Assembly (NCBI RefSeq): GCF_002563795.1
Contig: NZ_PDJL01000006.1
Coordinates: 124,001 to 188,000 of the forward strand
From: Vibrio sp. ES.051
Lineage (GTDB): Bacteria; Pseudomonadota; Gammaproteobacteria; Enterobacterales; Vibrionaceae
DNA: 64,000 nucleotides
Direction of reading: 5' to 3'
Positions 58,328 to 64,000 of the stretch are shown here, piece by piece. Position 1 is the first letter of the stretch. Every line of letters starts with the position of its first letter. A program made the position numbers and the translations under genes. The notes beneath the pieces were generated by a model. That model was not told the origin of the DNA and made no database searches. It was given only the letters and a program-made list of their open reading frames with translations.

Positions 58328-58380
58328 ATTCGGGTTATGACATATTAGAGATCCATTAAAAACAAACAAAGGACGAATGA

Positions 58381-59397
58381 ATGAACATCCTACAAAAATC
58401 CCTCGCCTCAGCTGTCTCACTGGCTTTGCTATCAACATCGGCGTTAGCTGCTGACTTTAATTTCAAATTTCAATCTAGTGACCCTTCTGGAGACAAAAAC
58501 TTTCAAGTTCAGAAGGAATGGACTGAACGCGTAGAGCAAATGTCTGGTGGTCGTATTGAAATTGATTTATTACCTGTGGGATCAGTGGTGAAACATACGG
58601 AAACCTTAGGTGCAATAAAAATGGGCATCATCGACGGTCACATCACAGCAACGGGTTACTTTACGGGCCAAGATCCGGCATTTGGCTTAATTGGTAACAT
58701 GGTTGGTGCATGGTCCGACACTCGTCAGCTACTCCAATACATCAACTATGGTGGTGGATACGAGTTAATGACTGAGCTCTATGCTCCATACGGCGTGAAA
58801 TATATCGGCGGTTCAACCACAGGTGTGGAATCATTTGTATCTAAAGTACCACTCAACGGTGTGGATGATCTGAAAGGCCTGAAATTACGTGCACCTGAAG
58901 GTCTGGTTCAGCAAGTATTTTCTGCAGCCGGCGCAACGCCCGTTAACCTGCCAGGCTCGGAAGTTTTTACCGGTTTGAGTAAAGGCGTTATTGATGCTGC
59001 TGACTACACCGTTTTCTCGACTAACCATAAAGCAGGTATGAACGATATCGCAACCCACCCTGTTCAACCGGGTTTCCACTCACTACCGACCATTGATATC
59101 TCAATGAGCCAAAAAAAGTGGGATAAACTACCAGCCGATCTACAAAAAATTATGACAGTGTCAGTACGTGACTTCGCCGAAGATATGACCACACAGCTTC
59201 GCATTGCAGACCAGAAAGCGGTTAAGGAAGCGGAAGCAAACCCAAACATCACGCTCCATGACTGGTCTGAAGAAGAGCGTAGGAAATTCCGCCAAATCGC
59301 GATGGGTGAATGGAAGAAGTACGCTGAGCTCTCTCCAAATGCTAAAAAAGTTTACGATTCTATAACTACTTACTTGAAAGACTCAGGCCTTCTATAA
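58381..59397 (+). CDS. dctP: TRAP transporter substrate-binding protein (probably gluconate)
   Basis: This periplasmic DctP-family protein delivers its ligand to the TRAP membrane subunits. The 338-residue precursor has a signal peptide cleaved near ALA-ADFNF. The mature part shows the DctP fold, with the conserved substrate-carboxylate region LKGLKLRAPEG (arginine about 169) and the helix that follows. AAAGGA precedes the ATG. The ligand is inferred from the GntR operators upstream and gluconokinase downstream: gluconate or a related sugar acid. Confidence 0.92.
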   Translation: MNILQKSLASAVSLALLSTSALAADFNFKFQSSDPSGDKNFQVQKEWTERVEQMSGGRIEIDLLPVGSVVKHTETLGAIKMGIIDGHITATGYFTGQDPAFGLIGNMVGAWSDTRQLLQYINYGGGYELMTELYAPYGVKYIGGSTTGVESFVSKVPLNGVDDLKGLKLRAPEGLVQQVFSAAGATPVNLPGSEVFTGLSKGVIDAADYTVFSTNHKAGMNDIATHPVQPGFHSLPTIDISMSQKKWDKLPADLQKIMTVSVRDFAEDMTTQLRIADQKAVKEAEANPNITLHDWSEEERRKFRQIAMGEWKKYAELSPNAKKVYDSITTYLKDSGLL

Positions 59398-59449
59398 GTC
59401 GTTATGTGGGGAGGTTTACTCCTCCCTACTTTTATTTGGAATTAGATAT

Positions 59450-59998
59450 ATGAAAGAATCAGACGCCAATATTGTGGCTGAAATGCCCCAAAATATTCTT
59501 GATAAAGCAGTAACAAAAGTTAGTGAGCTACTTAGTTTATTGTTTGTTATCACCGTTATTATTTCTTTTTATGAAGTAGCAAGCCGCTATTTATTTAACT
59601 CACCGACAATCTGGGTGCATGAAACCGCATCTTTTATTGGTGGTTCACTGTTTGTCATCGGCGGTGCTTACGCGCTGGCAACGGACAAACATGTGCGCGT
59701 TGTTCTCATTTACGATTCAGTTTCCCAGAAAACGAGGCATTACCTGAATGTCTTTCACCACTTAGCGGGGCTGCTACTTAGCGGGCTGTTAATGTACGCC
59801 GCATGGCAAACCGTTGCTAACTCATGGTTTGCACCTTGGGGTGGGTTACGATTAGAGACCTCTGGTTCCGCTTGGAACCCACCATTCCCTGCCCTTCTTA
59901 AAGGGATCATTCTATTTACCGTTTGCTTAATGTTCATTCAATTTATTCTGCATTTGGTTAGAGAAATTCAACTACTAAGGGAAGATGACAATGACTAA
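59450..59998 (+). CDS. dctQ: TRAP transporter small permease subunit DctQ
   Basis: DctQ proteins are four-helix membrane subunits that pair with DctM. The 182-residue product has helices at about 27-45, 60-80, 100-122 and 143-165 and the family pattern PTIWVHETASFIGG in the loop before helix 2. Its end overlaps the start of dctM by eight bases or more, so the two are translationally coupled. Confidence 0.92.
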   Translation: MKESDANIVAEMPQNILDKAVTKVSELLSLLFVITVIISFYEVASRYLFNSPTIWVHETASFIGGSLFVIGGAYALATDKHVRVVLIYDSVSQKTRHYLNVFHHLAGLLLSGLLMYAAWQTVANSWFAPWGGLRLETSGSAWNPPFPALLKGIILFTVCLMFIQFILHLVREIQLLREDDND

Positions 59999-61427
59999 TT
60001 TATCTTCTACAAAACCAATTGTAGGAAACTGGAAACCTGTGTTTCTTGTAATAGCATTTGTGGCTTTAGCCTCCGCTTTAGGTTGGGTTGGTGTTCAAAC
60101 CTTCACATCCAACTTATCATCGATCGGCATCGAATATGGTAGCTTGTTGATGCTTGTTCTAATGATTGGACTGTTGTTAACTGGTATGCAATTAGCGTTC
60201 GTCACCGCTCTGGTTGCGCTTATTTTCACCTTAGGTTGGTTTGGTGTTGATGCTTTACCGCTAATAACAAGTCGCATCTTTAGTTTTGTCAGTGGTTATG
60301 TCTTCCTTGCTGTTCCCATGTTTGTACTCATGGCAGCTTTACTAGATCGCTCTGGTATTGCGAGAGATTTGTTCGATGCAATGAAAAGCGTTGCCCGAAA
60401 AGTTCGTGGCGGCGTGGCTGTTCAAACGCTGCTTGTTGCGGTAATTCTGGCATCGATGTCGGGCGTCATTGGTGGTGAAACCGTACTGCTTGGCATTCTT
60501 GCTCTGCCACAAATGCTCAGACTCGGTTATGACCGTAAGCTGGCAATAGGTACCACTTGTGCAGGTGGTGCGCTAGGAACGATGCTACCACCCAGTATTG
60601 TGCTGATTATTTATGGTTTATCAGCCTCAGTATCTATTGGTGAGCTGTTCAAAGCGGCATTCTTGCCTGCCTTTATTCTGGCGATGTTTTATATGGCTTA
60701 CGTCCTGATTCGCTGTAAGCTCAATCCTGAACTTGCACCATTGCCGTCAGAAGAAGATCTTGCTAAAGATGCAGAAGCTCACCCAAGTTATTTTAAGGCC
60801 CTATTCTTCCCTCTACTATCGGTTGCTACGGTTTTAGGTAGTATTTACACCGGTTTAGCGTCAATAACCGAAGCTTCTGCACTGGGTGTTGTCGGCATTG
60901 CTATCAGTGCGGCAATCCGTAAAGAACTTAATTGGAAAATGGTGAAAGAGTCTTCTATCGCCACCATGCGCACATGTGGAATGATCATGTGGATCGGTAT
61001 CGGTGCTTCAGCACTGGTGGGCGTATACAATCTGATGGGTGGTATCGACTTCGTCGAGGAAACGATCTTGGCTCTAAGTGGTGGTGACGCGATGTCGACC
61101 CTGCTTATTATGATGGTAATCCTATTTGTTCTAGGCATGTTCCTAGATTGGGTAGGCGTTGCGTTGCTTACTATGCCAATTTTCGTCCCAATTATTACCG
61201 GTCTCGGCATGGATCCTATCTGGTTTGGTGTTGTGTTCTGTCTGAATATGCAGGTTGCGTTTTTGTCACCGCCATTTGGCCCAGCAGCATTCTATCTCAA
61301 ATCTGTCGCGCCTAAAGACATTACTCTGGGCGAAATATTCTCAGCTCTACTTCCGTTTATTGCGCTACAAGTTTGTGTTCTTGCACTGGTTATTATATTC
61401 CCAGAGCTGGCGTTGTGGTGGCAATAG
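59991..61427 (+). CDS. dctM: TRAP transporter large permease subunit DctM
   Basis: DctM is the ion-coupled translocation subunit. The frame opens with ATGs at 59985 and 59991; the second is eight bases after AAGGGA and is preferred (478 residues). About twelve to thirteen hydrophobic helices are seen, with the family signatures of the IT superfamily, including GGETVLLGILALPQMLRLGY and GTMLPPSIVLIIYG. The N-terminus is longer than in typical DctM proteins, with an additional helix near residues 16-35. Confidence 0.93.
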   Translation: MTNLSSTKPIVGNWKPVFLVIAFVALASALGWVGVQTFTSNLSSIGIEYGSLLMLVLMIGLLLTGMQLAFVTALVALIFTLGWFGVDALPLITSRIFSFVSGYVFLAVPMFVLMAALLDRSGIARDLFDAMKSVARKVRGGVAVQTLLVAVILASMSGVIGGETVLLGILALPQMLRLGYDRKLAIGTTCAGGALGTMLPPSIVLIIYGLSASVSIGELFKAAFLPAFILAMFYMAYVLIRCKLNPELAPLPSEEDLAKDAEAHPSYFKALFFPLLSVATVLGSIYTGLASITEASALGVVGIAISAAIRKELNWKMVKESSIATMRTCGMIMWIGIGASALVGVYNLMGGIDFVEETILALSGGDAMSTLLIMMVILFVLGMFLDWVGVALLTMPIFVPIITGLGMDPIWFGVVFCLNMQVAFLSPPFGPAAFYLKSVAPKDITLGEIFSALLPFIALQVCVLALVIIFPELALWWQ

Positions 61428-61464
61428 CGATACCCGTTGATATTAATTATGAGTTGTTGAAATT

Positions 61465-61947
61465 ATGAATAAAAAATATGTCATTATGGGCGTTTCTGGT
61501 TGCGGTAAGTCCTCGATCGGCGACTCACTGGCAAAGGCTCTTAACATTCCTTTTTTCGATGGTGATGATTACCATCCAGACGAAAACGTTGAAAAAATGA
61601 GGAATGGGATCCCCCTGACAGACGAAGACAGAAAAGAATGGTTGTTAACCTTAAATAGACTGATTCAAGACCAAGATAGCTTAGTATTAGCCTGTTCTGC
61701 CCTAAAACCAGAATATAGAGACACACTAAGAAATGGTTGCCACGAGTTGATATTTTGCTATCTAAAGGGCGACTTCGACACCATTTGGTCACGCCTTCAG
61801 GCGCGAGAGGGGCATTACTTCCAAGGCTCTTCAATGTTAGAAAGTCAGTTTAGTACCCTTGTAGAACCAACCGAAAAAGAGGCCATATCCATCGATATTA
61901 ATCAACCTCCTCAAAATGTCGTCCAAGACATTCTCTCGCACGTCTAA
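61465..61947 (+). CDS. gntK: Gluconokinase
   Basis: Gluconokinase phosphorylates D-gluconate to 6-phosphogluconate, which enters the Entner-Doudoroff or pentose phosphate pathway. The 160-residue protein is of the small GntK type: P-loop GVSGCGKSS (about 9-17), FDGDDYHP at the substrate site, and LACSALKPEYRD. It follows dctM by 37 bases, making the TRAP genes and kinase one operon that ends at a terminator. Confidence 0.95.
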   Translation: MNKKYVIMGVSGCGKSSIGDSLAKALNIPFFDGDDYHPDENVEKMRNGIPLTDEDRKEWLLTLNRLIQDQDSLVLACSALKPEYRDTLRNGCHELIFCYLKGDFDTIWSRLQAREGHYFQGSSMLESQFSTLVEPTEKEAISIDINQPPQNVVQDILSHV

Positions 61948-61958
61948 CCACGTCTCAC

Positions 61959-61988
61959 TAAAAGGGCTGGTCTTTTTCAGCCCTTTTA
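61959..61988. terminator. Terminator between gntK and the amidotransferase-like gene
   Basis: AAAAGGGCTG pairs with CAGCCCTTTT around an eight-base loop. It ends the TRAP operon on the plus strand and may act on the converging gene. Confidence 0.85.
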
Positions 61989-62654
61989 TCAGCGGCACAA
62001 CCGTACTAACCATCGGAATAACTTAAATTGACTAGGTAAATAAAACAGATATTCAGGGTGCCATTGAACACCGAAGATCGGCTTACTTTGTGTGCTTTCA
62101 ATCGCTTGAATAAAACTATCAAGATCTCGTCCTGCAACACGCAAACCATCGCCAACATCTTTCACTGCTTGATGATGAAGGCTATTTACTCTTAACTTAG
62201 CTTTTCCGCATAAAGCAAACAAATCTGACTCTCTGTCGACAAACACTTGCTTGGTTGGTAGTACGCCTGGGCGGTTATAAGTGCGTTTACGTAAACTCGA
62301 AATATCTGAATGCAAATTTCCACCAAGCACAACATTAACCAATTGCGCGCCACGACAAATTCCTAAGACTGGGGTATTACTTTGTAACGCCCACTTTACC
62401 CAATGTATCTCTAGCTGATCGCGCTCTGGGTCGAACTCACCATGCTCTGTCGCTTCCGCCCCATAATGTTTAGGATCAATGTCATCTCCACCGCCCACAA
62501 TTAATCCATCGAGCGCTTGTCCTGACCAGTGATGCTTTATACTGATTCTTTCAGGCTTTGCTCCGGCGAATATAAGCGCCAGTTTCGTACACCACCATGA
62601 TGGCGACCAACTACGATGATTGCCGGTTACCCCAATTCTCGGCTTTTTATCCAC
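61989..62654 (-). CDS. Class I glutamine amidotransferase-like gamma-glutamyl hydrolase (PuuD family)
   Basis: The 221-residue protein has a class I amidotransferase fold with an intact catalytic triad: cysteine in LGICRGAQ (about C100) and histidine and glutamate in WHPEY (about H199, E201). Its closest family is the gamma-glutamyl-gamma-aminobutyrate hydrolases, which cleave gamma-glutamyl amides. It overlaps the end of the upstream amidoligase gene by 28 bases, so the two are translationally coupled. The pairing suggests that one enzyme makes and the other cleaves or transfers an amide. It is shorter than E. coli PuuD (about 254) and no putrescine genes are near, so PuuD function is not assigned. 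Confidence 0.88.
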   Translation of the reverse strand: MDKKPRIGVTGNHRSWSPSWWCTKLALIFAGAKPERISIKHHWSGQALDGLIVGGGDDIDPKHYGAEATEHGEFDPERDQLEIHWVKWALQSNTPVLGICRGAQLVNVVLGGNLHSDISSLRKRTYNRPGVLPTKQVFVDRESDLFALCGKAKLRVNSLHHQAVKDVGDGLRVAGRDLDSFIQAIESTQSKPIFGVQWHPEYLFYLPSQFKLFRWLVRLCR

Positions 62655-63604
62655 TTACTGACTTCCTTAACCCAATCATTACGACTTACCCCTACCAGCG
62701 GTAACGACATTTCTCTAAACCGACTCGATAAAAATTCTAAAGCCTCTGCATCCGCAGCTAGAACCTCCACTAAATGCCATATATTCCAAGAAACGGTAAA
62801 ACTCCAATGAGTATTTTCAATCAAACAATCAGGCAATCGGTAATGAAAGGTAGGCCTTGGATTAATTTTGCTGTCCTTAACCGCGTTATTGACTTTATTT
62901 TGATTAATAAAGGCAAATAGCGGTAGCATATCCAAGGCTCGGTTGCGGCTTCGATTATGAATAAGGTAATCATCGATCAAAGCATTGATGTCCTGATAAG
63001 TTCTGTCGAGAAGTAATTCGACATACTCCTCAGAGTATAATTGGATATATGGGCTGATTTTTCGAGTAAAGTTGACATTATGAATCTCACAAAGCCACCA
63101 TTGTAATAACCCGAAAGCTTGCAAATAAGAATGGATAGTTTGAACATCAAGGGATGGCAGCTCAGGGTTAATATGAACACCAAAAGCAGCAACGGCAGAG
63201 TCATCTGTCCCTTTTGCTCCTGCGTTCCGTAGAGCGGGAATAATCTCATCTAACTTTTCAAGCTTACCCAACGGAAATGGAGGACAGACGATTTCCACTG
63301 GAACCACTGTTAACGCGATTTGATGTAAAAACTCTACCCATTCATGGCCATCATTGCTGAGCTTGGCATCCAAAGCTACGTTCTTGAGAAACTCCCAGTC
63401 TAATTCAACTTTGAATTTTCCATATTCTGGTGTCTCCAAAGCATACTCAACAGCAGATACTTTCTCTAGCTCGCCACCGAAAACACCATGCAGTATTTGC
63501 GTAACCTTTTCGATGGTTAAACCAGTAAACTCGATTTCAAATCCAACACAACGGACTTCGTTGGTTTCCGTTGTGACTAAAGGAGGAGTTTTAAAAGCCA
63601 TCAT
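62627..63604 (-). CDS. Amidoligase-family enzyme (Amidoligase_2)
   Basis: The 325-residue protein resembles the Amidoligase_2 family, relatives of glutamine synthetase predicted to join a carboxylate and an amine at the cost of ATP. The N-terminal strand CVGFEIEFTGL is the family's GxEhE signature, followed by FKVELDW, and a later stretch AAFGVHINPELP carries the conserved histidine and glutamate of the active site. Two ATGs are adjacent, and the second (63601) has better spacing to GAGG. It is followed by the overlapping amidotransferase-like gene. The substrates are unknown; synthesis of a peptide-like metabolite or protein modification are possible. Confidence 0.8.
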   Translation of the reverse strand: MMAFKTPPLVTTETNEVRCVGFEIEFTGLTIEKVTQILHGVFGGELEKVSAVEYALETPEYGKFKVELDWEFLKNVALDAKLSNDGHEWVEFLHQIALTVVPVEIVCPPFPLGKLEKLDEIIPALRNAGAKGTDDSAVAAFGVHINPELPSLDVQTIHSYLQAFGLLQWWLCEIHNVNFTRKISPYIQLYSEEYVELLLDRTYQDINALIDDYLIHNRSRNRALDMLPLFAFINQNKVNNAVKDSKINPRPTFHYRLPDCLIENTHWSFTVSWNIWHLVEVLAADAEALEFLSSRFREMSLPLVGVSRNDWVKEVSKWIKSRELG

Positions 63605-63675
63605 TGCCTCTACTTTTTATAAGGTTACCTAAAAGTACTTATAAGGTATATTGCGAGTAATTACCCTAACATGTC

Positions 63676-63801
63676 TTGGGCACCGTAGAAACTGACCGTC
63701 AAATCCAGTATCGAGGCGAAAAAGAAGGGCTAGAACGATACCTTGGGCCGCTTTTCTTTCAATACGATTCTAAAACTAACCGCTCTGTTAACTATAGCTA
63801 G
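63676..63801 (+). CDS. Doubtful short frame upstream of the amidoligase gene
   Basis: A plus-strand frame of 41 codons from a TTG, with charged, protein-like composition (YRGEKEGLERYLGPLFFQYD), lies between the divergent amidoligase gene and the truncated gene at the window edge. There is no clear ribosome site. It may be a remnant of a larger gene or chance. No family recognised. Confidence 0.2.
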   Translation: MGTVETDRQIQYRGEKEGLERYLGPLFFQYDSKTNRSVNYS

Positions 63802-63809
63802 ATGTGAAC

Positions 63810-64000
63810 TTATCGACGCTCTGATTCTAGCTTCATTGCTACATAAGCTTGATCCGCTAAGACGAGCGTTGGATGATTGATGAGCTTCCAAAGACAGTAT
63901 GCTGGAATGAAAAATACGATAAGATAGAACGACTCATTGAAGAATATGTCTGCTATCGACTCTTGATGTTCCCACAATGCCGTGAGTGCAAAGAGCTCTA
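63810..64000 (-). CDS. Unknown membrane protein, C-terminal part only
   Basis: A minus-strand frame enters from beyond the window and stops at 63810-63812, giving 62 residues. The segment contains a strongly hydrophobic stretch (SFYLIVFFIPAYCLWKLI) likely to be a membrane helix, and ends in KLESERR. It points the same way as the amidoligase pair and lies upstream of it, so the three could share a transcript. The family cannot be named from this fragment. Confidence 0.6.
   Translation of the reverse strand, partial: ELFALTALWEHQESIADIFFNESFYLIVFFIPAYCLWKLINHPTLVLADQAYVAMKLESERR

Overview
The window is a chromosomal segment of a gammaproteobacterium, almost certainly a Vibrio. The evidence is the gene content and order: rsmH-ftsL-ftsI-murE beside rnpB, lpoA-yraN-diaA-dolP, sspAB next to petABC, zapE-zapG-degQ-degS, parCE with yqiA-cpdA-yqiB-nudF divergent from tolC, exeAB, and rpsU-yqeY-dnaG-rpoD. 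The sequences resemble the Enterobacteria orthologues but are clearly diverged. Species cannot be fixed from sequence reading alone.

Layout. Bases 1-5010 carry the start of the division and cell wall cluster (minus strand: rsmH, ftsL, ftsI, 5' part of murE), with RNase P RNA directly upstream and no mraZ. Bases 5200-9541 hold rsmI divergent from lpoA-yraN-diaA-dolP. Bases 9607-14830 (minus strand) hold sspB/sspA, the cytochrome bc1 operon petABC and rplM-rpsI. Bases 15083-19639 hold zapE divergent from zapG and the two HtrA proteases degQ and degS; degQ has a near-consensus sigma-E promoter. Bases 19671-26686 are parC, parE, yqiA, cpdA, yqiB and nudF on the minus strand, divergent from tolC. 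Bases 28344-41989 hold hldE-glnE, a small chemoreceptor divergent from a voltage-gated-like K+ channel, a CYTH-CHAD triphosphatase divergent from a DUF47-PiT phosphate uptake pair, an SH3 protein, and the exeAB type II secretion pair. Bases 42127-52713 hold cca, uppP, folK-folB, plsY, a hydrolase, tsaD and the rpsU-yqeY-dnaG-rpoD group.

The accessory part starts at tRNA-Ile2 (CAU), base 52869. The 3' part of this tRNA plus 12 flanking bases is repeated imperfectly at 57914-57969. The 5.0 kb between the copies looks like a small integrative island with no integrase left: a HipB-HipA toxin-antitoxin pair, a DUF1232 membrane protein, gene remnants, and an IS3-family (IS150-like) element with a clear A AAA AAC programmed frameshift. 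Beyond the island lies a TRAP transporter (dctPQM) with gluconokinase, headed by two GntR-like operators. This argues for a gluconate uptake and phosphorylation operon. The window closes with an overlapping pair, an amidoligase-family protein and a class I glutamine-amidotransferase-like hydrolase (a possible peptide or amide metabolite system), and with a truncated membrane protein.

Most of the window is conserved housekeeping sequence. The points most worth attention are the tRNA-Ile2 island with HipBA, the amidoligase/amidase pair, the GntR-operator TRAP operon, two long perfect inverted repeats in intergenic regions (45131-45179 and 36535-36571) and the sigma-E site at degQ. No CRISPR array, rRNA or prophage was seen.
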